A stretch of 17,038 bases of DNA from JANXLS01 sp038227045 (GTDB lineage Bacteria; Planctomycetota; SZUA-567; H5-PLA8), in NCBI GenBank assembly GCA_038227045.1, contig JBBRQD010000114.1, positions 1 to 17,038 of the forward strand, read 5' to 3'. Shown here piece after piece: positions 1-7,524 of this stretch (position 1 is its first letter; every line of letters starts with the position of its first letter). Under the pieces are notes generated by a model that did not search any database, had not been told where the DNA came from, and saw nothing but the letters and a program-made list of their open reading frames with translations. The position numbers and the translations under genes are program-made.

Positions 1-144
1 GAGCGGAAAACGAGCGATTTTTGTTCGGATCGAGGCGCGAACTTCATGCGCTATCCAGAGGAGATAACGCTTGAAGTTCGCAACGAAGAGCCGGACAAAA
101 AGCGCCGTTTTACGCCGCGTTCGGTTTTGAAACACTCTCTATAG
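1..144 (+). CDS. Possible C-terminal fragment of an unknown protein entering from the left edge
   Basis: Frame 1 is open from the first base to a TAG at 142-144 and would encode about 47 charged residues, including the stretch MRYPEEITLEVRNEEPDKKR. The other two forward frames close earlier. If real, it is the end of a gene starting outside the window and it converges on the PKD gene, whose stop lies 13 bp further on. Against it, an inverted repeat (37-81) sits inside the frame, and 47 codons can stay open by chance. I recognise no family. Confidence 0.3.
   Translation, partial: ERKTSDFCSDRGANFMRYPEEITLEVRNEEPDKKRRFTPRSVLKHSL
37..81. repeat. Imperfect inverted repeat, 19-nt arms
   Basis: Arms at 37-55 and 63-81 pair at 17 of 19 positions around a 7-nt loop (CAGAGGA). 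The outer ten pairs (GCGAACTTCA with TGAAGTTCGC) are perfect. No T-run follows on either strand, so it does not look like an intrinsic terminator. It resembles a small REP-type intergenic palindrome near the 3' end of the leftward PKD gene, but it could also be a chance structure inside a coding end. Confidence 0.5.
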
Positions 145-157
145 TCTATCTTTTTTC

Positions 158-1504
158 TCATTGGCCCGGTTTCTTGCGGCCGGTCTGCCAGAAGGCGTCA
201 TCGGTGGTCTTGCGCGACAATTTCGTGGCGGTGACGACACTGAGCGTGGAGATCTTGTTGCCCAGAGAGTCGAACTGATCGAGATCCAGCCGCAGCGCAA
301 AATTGAACGTCGTGAACGCCTCGCCACGCACAGGCAGGCCCGTGCCGCCCACGTTGGAGTTGGATTTGATGTCCCACGTTGTAATCGCGAATGTGCGCTT
401 TACCGTGTCAATCACCACGGTGTGAACACCGCCGGCCGCACGGTCGGCTTGCGTGTACGAAATCAGATTTCCGGACTGTATCACCCGGCCATCGAGCGGG
501 ACCGAGATCGGATCCGCCTCGTTTAACTTTATCACCCAGAAGCCGTAAATCTTCGTCGAATCTTGCGCCGGTTTCGGCGGAATATTCACGAGCACTCCGG
601 CCGACTCCGAAAGATAGCCGTCGAATTCAAAGAAGTGCGACTTGGTGTTCGGCACTTCAATCGCAGACGATTTGGAGACTACGAAGAAACCTTCGCCGAT
701 GTCGCCGCGGCGCTTAGACAGATCGTACTTGCCGATCGCGGAGGCACCTGCGACAGCAGTGTAGTCGAACTTCTGCGTGAAATCGTATGTCTGTGCGCCG
801 ATCGTTAGCGAGACGGTCACAGGGACTTTCGTCACCGGAAACGCTGGGACATTCGCATCGACCGCGCCGGAGGTTGCGAGGGCGGCGCCCAGATTCGCTT
901 TGCTGATTTGAAAAACGAACTGCTGATCGGGAATATTGATGAATGCGAAAAAGCTGGGCTTCGTCGAATTGGTTGGATTCTGAATGGTGTTTTCGGTGCC
1001 AATGATACCATTGATGACAAACGTTCCGTTGATCTTGATGCTCGCGGCCAGATTGAGCAAACTCGACGGCAGATCGACGGTATTGAAAATACCGCGCATC
1101 ATGAACGAATCGGAGTTCACGACCTTTCGGTTTATTTTAAACGACGCCAACGTCGGTGCGATGCGGAAATTCATGCCCGGCGTGACGGCTCCCGAGCCGA
1201 TACCAGCCACGGTGATGACCAGAGTCGCGGGATTCGCCGTATCGCCATTAACCACCAACGTGGCGGTATAGGTTCCGGCAACCGTGTAAATGTGGGTGAC
1301 CGTGGCGCTGGTCGAAGATCCGCCGTCGCCGAATTCCCACTGATACGTGGTCGCGGCCGATCCGCTGCCGTCGAAGAAAACGGCCAAAGGCGCATTGCCG
1401 CTGCTGGGACTGGCGGTAGCCACCACCGCAGCCCTGGCCGAAGAATTCAGAATGGACACGGCCAGAATGCATAACGCGGAAAACCGATAAAAACTCAAAC
1501 GCAT
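158..1504 (-). CDS. Secreted PKD-domain protein of unknown function
   Basis: The 448-aa product is predicted to be exported: residues 1-25 form a signal peptide with hydrophobic core ALCILAVSILN ending at SSARA. Residues about 27-101 form one PKD (immunoglobulin-like) domain, shown by the hallmark WEFGDG at 56-61 and the closing HIYTVAGTYTATLVV. PKD domains usually mediate binding at the cell surface. The remaining 340 or so residues are beta-rich with no catalytic motif I recognise, and there is no visible anchor or sorting tail. I chose the ATG at 1504 because AAAAGGGA lies about 9 nt upstream; a TTG two codons earlier (1510) sits too close to that site. It is separated from the upstream gene by a terminator, so it is probably transcribed alone. 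A role in surface binding is inference. Confidence 0.85.
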   Translation of the reverse strand: MRLSFYRFSALCILAVSILNSSARAAVVATASPSSGNAPLAVFFDGSGSAATTYQWEFGDGGSSTSATVTHIYTVAGTYTATLVVNGDTANPATLVITVAGIGSGAVTPGMNFRIAPTLASFKINRKVVNSDSFMMRGIFNTVDLPSSLLNLAASIKINGTFVINGIIGTENTIQNPTNSTKPSFFAFINIPDQQFVFQISKANLGAALATSGAVDANVPAFPVTKVPVTVSLTIGAQTYDFTQKFDYTAVAGASAIGKYDLSKRRGDIGEGFFVVSKSSAIEVPNTKSHFFEFDGYLSESAGVLVNIPPKPAQDSTKIYGFWVIKLNEADPISVPLDGRVIQSGNLISYTQADRAAGGVHTVVIDTVKRTFAITTWDIKSNSNVGGTGLPVRGEAFTTFNFALRLDLDQFDSLGNKISTLSVVTATKLSRKTTDDAFWQTGRKKPGQ

Positions 1505-1592
1505 CGTCAAAAATCCCTTTTGGTGGAATTCAGCTCATTGAAAACACAAAAGCACTCATCTTAGTGTTGATTGCTGATACTAACGCTTATTT

Positions 1593-1621
1593 AAAAAAAA
1601 GCCACGTCAGAGAGACGTGGC
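1593..1621 (-). terminator. Intrinsic terminator of the Gly/Tyr-rich protein gene
   Basis: A perfect 8-bp stem (GCCACGTC at 1601-1608, GACGTGGC at 1614-1621) encloses the loop AGAGA. It is followed on the minus strand by eight T (the A-run 1593-1600). It lies 31 bp past the stop of the leftward gene ending at 1653 and separates it from the PKD gene. Confidence 0.9.
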
Positions 1622-1652
1622 TCGGAGATAATCTCGGTAGAAAACTCAAAAT

Positions 1653-2348
1653 TTAGCGCCGGCCGCCATGCGAGCCGCCCGAAAAACCGCCTCGGTAACC
1701 GCCACTCGAGGAACCTCCGCGATAGCCGCTGGAATACCCTCCGGTATAACCGCCCCGGTAGCCACTATAACCGCCGGAATAACCACCTCGGTAACCACCG
1801 TAGCCACCGTAGCCACCGTAGCCACCCCGGTATCCGCCATAGTAGCCATGTCCGAAGTTAAAGCTCAAACCGAAGCCAGGGTAGCCATAGCCATAATAAC
1901 CATAGCTCGGATAATACGAGCTATAGTAGTACGGATAACCGCCATAGGACGAATAACAAGACGGATAGGAATCAGTATAGACATATGACGTCGTGGGTGC
2001 GACGCACGTCGTCGTCGCCGGTTCGTATGCTACAGTCTGACGCTGAACGGCCGGAACCGACTGAATTTGCGGTTGTTCGGCGCGCATTTCCCCACGCATC
2101 ATCGGTACTCTGCTTCCGGCGCGAAGCAACGCGGCAATGGCATGATCGGGAACTTTCCCATCTTTCAAGCGAAGGACGTCCGTTGCGGAAAGATTGCTGC
2201 CACCCTGACGTTCGGCCCACGCCACAATAACTTCTTCTCCAACACCGCCTTGTGACAATTTAATGCAGTCGTCCACGATGCCATCCGCAAAGACCGGCAA
2301 CGTCAACACTACTGTCAACAACACCAAAGACAATCGCAAGTAGTTCAT
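1653..2348 (-). CDS. Small secreted Gly/Tyr-rich protein with two N-terminal helical repeats
   Basis: The 231-aa product has a signal peptide (residues 1-21, MNYLRLSLVLLTVVLTLPVFA). Residues about 23-78 hold two related units, IVDDCIKLSQGGVGEEVIVAW and SATDVLRLKDGKVPDHAIAAL. They follow the pattern 'helix with D-x-[IV], then G/K-V, then a helix with I/V-A' found in short modules of many exported PVC-type proteins. From about residue 120 the chain is dominated by Tyr, Gly and Ser (YYSSYYPSYGYYGYGYPGFG, then GGY and RGGY units, ending SHGGRR). Such tails are usually disordered or amyloid- or adhesive-like. Start choice: ATG at 2348 has GGAAGGA six bases upstream; the longer frame from 2462 lacks a ribosome site and would bury the signal peptide. 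The function is unknown; an envelope or matrix role is inference. Confidence 0.85.
   Translation of the reverse strand: MNYLRLSLVLLTVVLTLPVFADGIVDDCIKLSQGGVGEEVIVAWAERQGGSNLSATDVLRLKDGKVPDHAIAALLRAGSRVPMMRGEMRAEQPQIQSVPAVQRQTVAYEPATTTCVAPTTSYVYTDSYPSCYSSYGGYPYYYSSYYPSYGYYGYGYPGFGLSFNFGHGYYGGYRGGYGGYGGYGGYRGGYSGGYSGYRGGYTGGYSSGYRGGSSSGGYRGGFSGGSHGGRR
1791..1826 (-). repeat. 9-bp tandem repeat encoding GGY units
   Basis: Four tandem 9-bp units read on the plus strand as one GTAACCACC followed by three identical GTAGCCACC. They encode GGY repeats in the Gly/Tyr-rich tail. Identical codons across units suggest recent slippage expansion, so copy number may vary between strains. Confidence 0.85.
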
Positions 2349-2437
2349 AACACATCCTTCCTTTTTTCTAAGGCCTCGGTAATCAACTCGTTTCGTATAT
2401 ATGTGACGATTGAATCGCACATCTATTGAACGAAATT

Positions 2438-2458
2438 TAAAAATTATCTGAAGATAAT
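2438..2458 (-). terminator. Weak intrinsic terminator or dyad after glnE
   Basis: A perfect AT-rich dyad (ATTATCT, GA, AGATAAT at 2443-2458) lies 50 bp past the glnE stop. On the minus strand it is followed by TTTTTAAATTT. The stem is short and AT-rich, so termination would be weak. The same dyad sits about 95 bp upstream of the next start codon and could instead be an operator. Confidence 0.35.
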
Positions 2459-2507
2459 GCATTTAAAGTCGTGACCGGCAAGTGAGCCCGCATGAAACCA
2501 TAGGTTC

Positions 2508-5500
2508 CTAAGATTCCTCAGCCGCGCCCGCTTGGCAGATCTTCAAAAAAATGTCGCGCGTTGTTGCCGTGTGCTTGCGATGCAATTCAAGCAATTCGTC
2601 TTCCGCGCGTTTGCCGTCTTTGTCGCTATACCCTGTGCGCAACGCCAGTTTTCGCAAGGCTTCCGGTCGGCTGGGCAACGAATTTGACGAGAGGCCGTGA
2701 ACAATCCGCACACGATTTTCGAGCGTCCTCAAAAACAAATACGCCTCGCACAGCGCCTTGCCGTCAGCCTCACCCAGCTTCTTCGCCTTCATCAACGCCT
2801 TCAACGCCTGCACGGTATTCGTAAGGCGCAATTTCGGCTGTGCCGGGCCGTGAACCAATTGCAGATACTGCGCGATGAATTCGATGTCCGTTACGCCGCC
2901 GCGTCCGCGCTTGAGGTTCCCGGGTTCGGCGCTTTCTTCGAGCCGAACGCGCATCGCCAGCACTTCCGCCGAAAGGGCTCCGGTGTTCTTCAACGGCGAA
3001 AAAATCGCGCTGCGGATCATGTGCAGCGCCCGCTCCGCCACCCCCTCGTCGCCCGCCGCGAAGCGCGCACGCGTCAGCGCCATGCGTTCCCAGTCCATCA
3101 ACTGTCCGGCGACGCAATAGCGTTTGAAATCGTCCAGCGAAATCGCCAGCGGTCCCTTGTTGCCGTTCGGGCGCAGGCGCGCGTCGAGTTCGTACAGCGG
3201 TCCCAGCGCCGTCGCATGCGCCATCGCGCGTGTCAATCCCTGCGCAAGTTCGGCGAAATAGGACACGGCCGGCAAGCCGTCGGCCGTCGTTCCCTCCTCG
3301 CTGTAAAAATAAATCACGTCGAGGTCCGAGCCGTAATTCATTTCGCGCCCGCCGAATTTTCCCAGCCCCAGCACCGCGAATTCGACTGGTTTATGCTTGT
3401 CGTTCAGCAGCACGCCGCGCCGCTGCGCGTGCTCTTTGAGACACTGCGCCAGTTGAGCCTTCAGAATCGCCGCCGCCAGGTCACTTAATTCTTCCTGCGT
3501 TTCGTCGAGGTCCGCCGAATGAATCAAATCCGAGACGCCGATGCGCAGCAGTTCGCCCGCCCGGTATGCGCGCAGCGTGTCCGAAATGTCCCCGGCGGAC
3601 GCGATCCGCTTCAACTCGGCGTCCATGTCTTTTTCGGTCTTGTGCTGGCCGGTGCGCAGCGAATCGACGAGTTCGTCGAACAACCCCGGGTTGGCGACCA
3701 GGATGCCGGTCAGGAACTCGCTCCACGCGGCCAGCTCCGCCGTCATTTGCAGCAGCCACGGGTTTTCGTTGAGCGTCAGAAAGAAAAGCGCCTTCGCCCC
3801 CAGCGATCCTGCAATGCCAGCAAAGCGTCCCAGCGATTGCTCCGGCTCGCCCGTTGCGGCGAGCGCTTTCAACAGCTTCGGCGCGAGCGCGGCGAACATT
3901 TTCCGCGTGCGCGATGGCGCGGTCAGCACCAGCCGTTCGCGGCTCAATTCCAGCAAGTCGCGCGCGGTCGGCTCGGACGCCGCGAATCCATACGAGGGCA
4001 GCAATTCCGCGATGTGCTTCAAGTCCGGCTCGGGTGCCAGCAACGCGTCGGACAATTCGCCGTCCACTCCGCGCTTGTCGCTGAAAAGATTCGCGAACAA
4101 TCGCTCGAAGACTTCGCGCGTTTTTGTGGTGTGCTTCACGCGGTCGATCTCGAACGCGTCCTGCGCCGTAGGTGCGGGCGGCGTTGCGGCAACCGCACTC
4201 GTACCGCCAGGTGCCGGTGCGATCGAATCGGCGTAACCCATGCTCAGTGCAATGCGCCGGCGCACGCTGGGATCGGTGGGAAGCAGATGTGTCTGCAAGT
4301 CGCCGTGCAATTGCAGCCGGTGTTCGACATGCCGCAGAAATACATAAGCGTTGTTCAGCGGCACCGATTCCGCGTCCAGGATCAAGCCTTCGCGCCGCAA
4401 CAGATACAGCGCGCGCAGCGAGTTGCCGCTGCGCACGCCCGGATGCTCGCTGCCGTAGAGCAACTGCATGAATTGGACCGTGAATTCGATGTCGCGGATT
4501 CCGCCGCGCCCGAGCTTCACCTCGCCTTCGCTCTCGCCGCGCTTGGCGACGCCCGCTTCGATCTGGCGCTTCAGCGTCTTCATGTCGGCGATGGCATCGT
4601 GGGTCAGAAAACGGGGGAACACAAATCGCTGCATTTTTTCGAGCATGTCGTTGCCCAGCTTGACGTCGCCGGCGACCGCGCGCGCCTTGAGCCACGCCTG
4701 ACGTTCCCACGTGCGCCCTTCGGTCTGAAAATACTCCATCGAATTTTCAACGCTGCGCACGAGCGTCCCCGCGCTGCCGTGCGGCCGCAGACGCACATCG
4801 ACGCGGTACACGCGCCCGTCCTCGGTGACTTTATCGAGCGCCGCGATCAACTCTTCCGCCAGAGCGGTGACGTACGCCTCGGCGGAAACGGAGCGCGCGC
4901 CGCCGCGCGTTTCACCCTCGGCGCGGTGCGCGAACACCAAGTCGATGTCGGAGCTGTAATTCAATTCGCCGCCGCCCAGTTTGCCGAGCGCAAAAATCGC
5001 CAGCGCCACGCCGCTGGTTTGCTGGCCGCTCGTTTGCGGCGATGGAGATTCCGGCCGGCCGCCGTTCTCGCGCAAATGGGCCGCGGGCAGCCAGCCCAGG
5101 CGCGAGCGCACATTTTCCTCGGCGATCTTTAGCGCGGCCGAAACGCACGCATCCGCCAGGTCGCTCAGCGCCCGTACGGTCGAGTTCAGCGGCGCAATCA
5201 GAAGCAAATCGAGCGTCGCAATCTGAAGCATGCATTCGACCCGCATGCGCCGCAGCGTCGCCAGCCGTTCGGCGTGCGACGTGGCAAGTTTCATGCGTTC
5301 AGCCAGCAGCCACTCCCACGCCTTGCCACCAGTCACTTCGCGGGACAGAACCGTGTGCAGGACCGGTTGAGTGCGCGCCGGAAAACGCAGAAAATAGGCC
5401 GAGAGCGCGGGCGTGGCGGAGAAAAGCGCAAAGAGCGCTTTCAAGAAATGCGGCTCAAACCACGACGGTGTAAGCGTCGCGCCGCCCGCGTCAATCCAGC

Positions 5501-5729
5501 GCTCAAACAATGAGATTGCCTGGTCGGGATCAAAACTGGCTGCGAGCGCATGTGCAATGGTTTTCGCCGCCCCCGCAAGCCCGCCGCATTCCGGTCGCAA
5601 ACTAAGCGCGGCAAAAAAAGCGCGAACCCGGCCCGGGTCGCTGAAGCCAAGCGCGACCCAATCGGCGTCGGAGAATTCGCTCAGCGCGGTGTGGGATTCG
5701 AGAAGGTTGGTTTTGGGAGTGGGGTCCAT
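2508..5729 (-). CDS. glnE: Bifunctional glutamine synthetase adenylyltransferase / adenylyl-removing enzyme GlnE
   Basis: GlnE switches glutamine synthetase off by adenylylating a tyrosine when nitrogen is plentiful and reverses this by phosphorolysis; PII proteins usually direct it in the cytosol. The 1073-aa product has both nucleotidyltransferase domains. The N-terminal adenylyl-removing domain has GGGELNYSSDIDLVF with metal ligands D261 and D263. The C-terminal adenylyltransferase domain has GGREMNYGSDLDVIYFY with D802 and D804. Each is followed by the family motif G-R-G-G-[IV]-x-D-I-E-F (D413, D948). Both active sites look intact. It is longer than the roughly 950-aa enterobacterial enzyme; two Pro/Ser/Ala-rich inserts (about residues 221-240, and after the first DIEF domain) explain part of this. 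Start: ATG at 5729, with only a weak GAG upstream; the frame extends to 5861 but that extension has no ribosome site and does not resemble GlnE. It is divergent from the 5896 gene. Confidence 0.95.
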   Translation of the reverse strand: MDPTPKTNLLESHTALSEFSDADWVALGFSDPGRVRAFFAALSLRPECGGLAGAAKTIAHALAASFDPDQAISLFERWIDAGGATLTPSWFEPHFLKALFALFSATPALSAYFLRFPARTQPVLHTVLSREVTGGKAWEWLLAERMKLATSHAERLATLRRMRVECMLQIATLDLLLIAPLNSTVRALSDLADACVSAALKIAEENVRSRLGWLPAAHLRENGGRPESPSPQTSGQQTSGVALAIFALGKLGGGELNYSSDIDLVFAHRAEGETRGGARSVSAEAYVTALAEELIAALDKVTEDGRVYRVDVRLRPHGSAGTLVRSVENSMEYFQTEGRTWERQAWLKARAVAGDVKLGNDMLEKMQRFVFPRFLTHDAIADMKTLKRQIEAGVAKRGESEGEVKLGRGGIRDIEFTVQFMQLLYGSEHPGVRSGNSLRALYLLRREGLILDAESVPLNNAYVFLRHVEHRLQLHGDLQTHLLPTDPSVRRRIALSMGYADSIAPAPGGTSAVAATPPAPTAQDAFEIDRVKHTTKTREVFERLFANLFSDKRGVDGELSDALLAPEPDLKHIAELLPSYGFAASEPTARDLLELSRERLVLTAPSRTRKMFAALAPKLLKALAATGEPEQSLGRFAGIAGSLGAKALFFLTLNENPWLLQMTAELAAWSEFLTGILVANPGLFDELVDSLRTGQHKTEKDMDAELKRIASAGDISDTLRAYRAGELLRIGVSDLIHSADLDETQEELSDLAAAILKAQLAQCLKEHAQRRGVLLNDKHKPVEFAVLGLGKFGGREMNYGSDLDVIYFYSEEGTTADGLPAVSYFAELAQGLTRAMAHATALGPLYELDARLRPNGNKGPLAISLDDFKRYCVAGQLMDWERMALTRARFAAGDEGVAERALHMIRSAIFSPLKNTGALSAEVLAMRVRLEESAEPGNLKRGRGGVTDIEFIAQYLQLVHGPAQPKLRLTNTVQALKALMKAKKLGEADGKALCEAYLFLRTLENRVRIVHGLSSNSLPSRPEALRKLALRTGYSDKDGKRAEDELLELHRKHTATTRDIFLKICQAGAAEES

Positions 5730-5895
5730 GGATGCTCGGTGCCGGATGAAGACAATGACGGGCTGGATTTTCGCAGATTTGTCGGGGAATTCCAAGTCAT
5801 TCGCGAAGTGTGAGGCACTCGTTAGAATCCATTTGCACTTTTCGAGGTTGCGTAGCGCCACTTCGAAAATAGCGGTCTGGTATCAGGACGCGTCC

Positions 5896-6966
5896 ATGAA
5901 TCCGCGACTGCCCGAAATCACAGTTTTTAGTGCGCAAATACTGCTTGGTATTGGCACGCTAATGATATTGGCGCTGCTTATCCGGCAATTCGTTCGCAAG
6001 CGCGGCCAGCGATTTTCGTTTTCGCTACGCTGGTTTGTGGCGTTTTGTTTAGCCTGCAGCATCGCGTTGGGAGGCGGCATTCGATTGCACTTGGCGCGGA
6101 AACAAGCGCTGGAGTATCAGAAGGCGGTGCAACTGAAGAAACGGCTTTCGACGAAGGTTTCTCTCGCAATGGTCCAGATGCCGCTGATGGACGCCCTATC
6201 ATACATGAATAGTATCTGCAATTCCGGAGCTGTTCTTGATTCCACTCCACTCACAGCCGACAAAGGGAACACGCCTATCAATTTAAGTATAGATTCTAAG
6301 GCCGAAGTAGCATTTAAATTGATCGCAAAGGCGAGCGGATTGCAATGCGAATTCGAAGGGGGACACATTAAACTGATCGAGCGATCCAAGAAGACGCTCG
6401 CATTGGACGCGGAGCGCGATAGAAAATTCGCACAAATTATTTCAATCGATTTCTCACAGATGCCGTTTTTGGACGCAATCAGGGCGCTGGAGAAACTGTC
6501 TAAGATTGACCTCGTACTGGATGAAGATGTTAAAGTGATCAAAAAAGGTGCTAGGATCGATTTGCATCTTAAGGATGTCGAAGTAAGAAGCGCAATAGTT
6601 TGGGTGATGCAATATGCTGACGTAGATTGGGATAGCTTGAATGACGGCGAGCTTTACGAATTACCAGACCAGAAACGCGAAGGACGACAAAGCTCGGAAA
6701 TTGAAAAGAGACTTAACGCGTGTGTCGTCTCGTTTGAATTCGTCGACAAACCACTCAGCGAAGCGCTCGATTTCATCGCCAAATCGGCTAAAGTCAACAT
6801 CCTCGTTGATCCCCGGTATTCTGGAGAATATGGTAAAACGACCATCAGTCTTCGAGTCAATTCCATGAATGCCGACTTGGCGTTGCAGTGGATTTTGAAA
6901 TTGGCGGAGCTGGATTACATCATAAGAAACGAGGTCATTTTCTGCAGCAGGAAACAGACTATATAA
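5896..6966 (+). CDS. Membrane-anchored protein with three secretin-N/STN-like repeats
   Basis: The 356-aa product has two N-terminal hydrophobic segments (about 10-29 and 45-62). Three homologous units of about 75 residues follow, at about 88-163, 182-256 and 278-353. Each begins with a beta strand and a [AV/F]xxxPLxDAL or PLSEALDF-type helix, has a [IV]-[LV]-D core, and ends with a second helix and strand (for example KPLSEALDFIAKSAKVNILVD, later ILKLAELDYIIRNEVIF). This is the layout of the STN/secretin N-domain found in PilQ, GspD and TonB receptors, where it binds partner proteins. No secretin channel follows, so it is not a pore by itself. ATG at 5896 has AGGA seven bases upstream; the longer upstream frame is the antisense shadow of glnE. 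It is visibly more AT-rich than its neighbours. A role in protein-protein contacts at the membrane is inference. Confidence 0.85.
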   Translation: MNPRLPEITVFSAQILLGIGTLMILALLIRQFVRKRGQRFSFSLRWFVAFCLACSIALGGGIRLHLARKQALEYQKAVQLKKRLSTKVSLAMVQMPLMDALSYMNSICNSGAVLDSTPLTADKGNTPINLSIDSKAEVAFKLIAKASGLQCEFEGGHIKLIERSKKTLALDAERDRKFAQIISIDFSQMPFLDAIRALEKLSKIDLVLDEDVKVIKKGARIDLHLKDVEVRSAIVWVMQYADVDWDSLNDGELYELPDQKREGRQSSEIEKRLNACVVSFEFVDKPLSEALDFIAKSAKVNILVDPRYSGEYGKTTISLRVNSMNADLALQWILKLAELDYIIRNEVIFCSRKQTI

Positions 6967-7140
6967 TTGCGATGAAACTGTCCCGGAAATTTCTTGAGGA
7001 TCGCACGAATTCTGGAGGATTTAAAGAATTCGGGATGAGGGAATCGTGCTGTCTTGGTGGACGACGTGACGATCGACTAATTCTTCGATCAATCAAGCAA
7101 CTGGGAAAGGTCTGCGGAGAACTCAGATAACGCATCAAAA

Positions 7141-7260
7141 GCACAGGGGGCCGGCAACCCCTCCTAATTCCCTAGGACACGGGAGGAACGCAATCGCTTT
7201 CGCGATGCGTTCACCCCCGCATCCGTACCCCCTCATAAGTCCAGCATGCTGCACTTATAG
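7141..7260 (+). ncRNA. Candidate structured RNA in the gene-free stretch 6967-7524
   Basis: No convincing gene lies between 6967 and 7524, and I see nothing notable in 6967-7140. From 7146 the plus strand can fold into a three-way junction. The closing stem is GGGGG 7146-7150 with CCCCC 7214-7218; one inner arm is CCTCC 7160-7164 with GGAGG 7182-7186; the other is 7187-7211, AACGCA with TGCGTT and an inner TCGC/GCGA around a TTTC loop. A further hairpin pairs ATAAGT 7235-7240 with ACTTAT 7254-7259. A strong terminator follows at 7352. This suits a small RNA or a leader/attenuator. It matches no riboswitch class I know, and the fold was done by eye. Confidence 0.35.
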
Positions 7261-7351
7261 GAATCGTCCGAATTTCACGCGTTCTTGACTTCCGAGTCGC
7301 AAGATTCATCTGGATTTTCAATCTTTTCCGGTTAGTATTACCTTCCTTACG

Positions 7352-7385
7352 AGAGGGGCGCTCCGTGCGAGCTCCCCTCTTTTTG
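7352..7385 (+). terminator. Intrinsic terminator upstream of typA
   Basis: A 12-bp stem with one mismatch (7352-7363 with 7369-7380, AGAGGGG pairing CCCCTCT) has the loop CGTGC and is followed by TTTTTGTTGTTT. It lies 385 bp after the stop of the 5896-6966 gene and 140 bp before typA. It therefore ends either a long 3' region, an independent small RNA, or a typA leader. Confidence 0.85.
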
Positions 7386-7455
7386 TTGTTTAGTCTCAAG
7401 CGCCTCCTGTGCGGAAGCGTGGGGTTGAAACAAGAACTCATTATAAAAGGAGCAT

Positions 7456-7512
7456 GTTCGTAGTTCCGCCTTCAGGCGGATTCCCTAGCCGCCTGAAGGC
7501 GGAACTACGAAC
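7456..7512. repeat. Perfect palindrome (24-bp arms) immediately before typA
   Basis: Arms 7456-7479 and 7489-7512 are exact reverse complements; they share the core TAGTTCCGCCTTCAGGCGG and its complement. The 9-nt loop is ATTCCCTAG. Length, perfection and intergenic position are typical of REP/MITE-type dispersed elements. It ends 12 bp before the typA ATG and begins right after a good Shine-Dalgarno sequence (AAAAGGAG, 7445-7452). No T-run follows, so it is not a terminator. I have an unverified memory of similar CCGCCTGAAGGCGG palindromes being common in Verrucomicrobiota-type genomes. Confidence 0.9.
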
Positions 7513-7524
7513 GGCCAGCCAGCC

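Noticed and set aside
1505..1510. TTG start two codons upstream for the PKD protein.
   Set aside because: It is only three bases from AAAAGGGA, whereas the ATG at 1504 has a normal spacing.
1791..1826. Tandem repeats as a CRISPR-like array.
   Set aside because: The 9-bp units are in frame, have no spacers and encode GGY residues of a protein.
3481..5132. Long alternative frames on both strands inside glnE (for example 537 codons at 3519-5132 on the plus strand).
   Set aside because: They are Arg/Ala/Gln-rich shadows of a clearly conserved gene in a GC-rich third-position context, with no ribosome site or motifs.
5730..5861. A 44-residue N-terminal extension of GlnE.
   Set aside because: No ribosome site precedes the 5861 start; the extra residues do not resemble GlnE and would overlap the promoter space of the divergent gene.
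6888..7130. An 80-codon frame overlapping the end of the STN-repeat gene.
   Set aside because: It starts inside the STN gene, and the internal ATG at 7035 has GGAGG about 16 bases away, too far. No family resemblance.
7141..7215. Resemblance of GCACAGGG...GGCAACC...GGAACGCAA to a c-di-GMP-I riboswitch.
   Set aside because: The GCAAAGCC and CCGGCCUAA parts are missing, and ACGCAATCGC pairs in its own hairpin, so the required tertiary contacts cannot form.
7425..7447. TTGAAA and TATAAA as a typA promoter.
   Set aside because: Their spacing is 11 bp, too short for a sigma-70 promoter.
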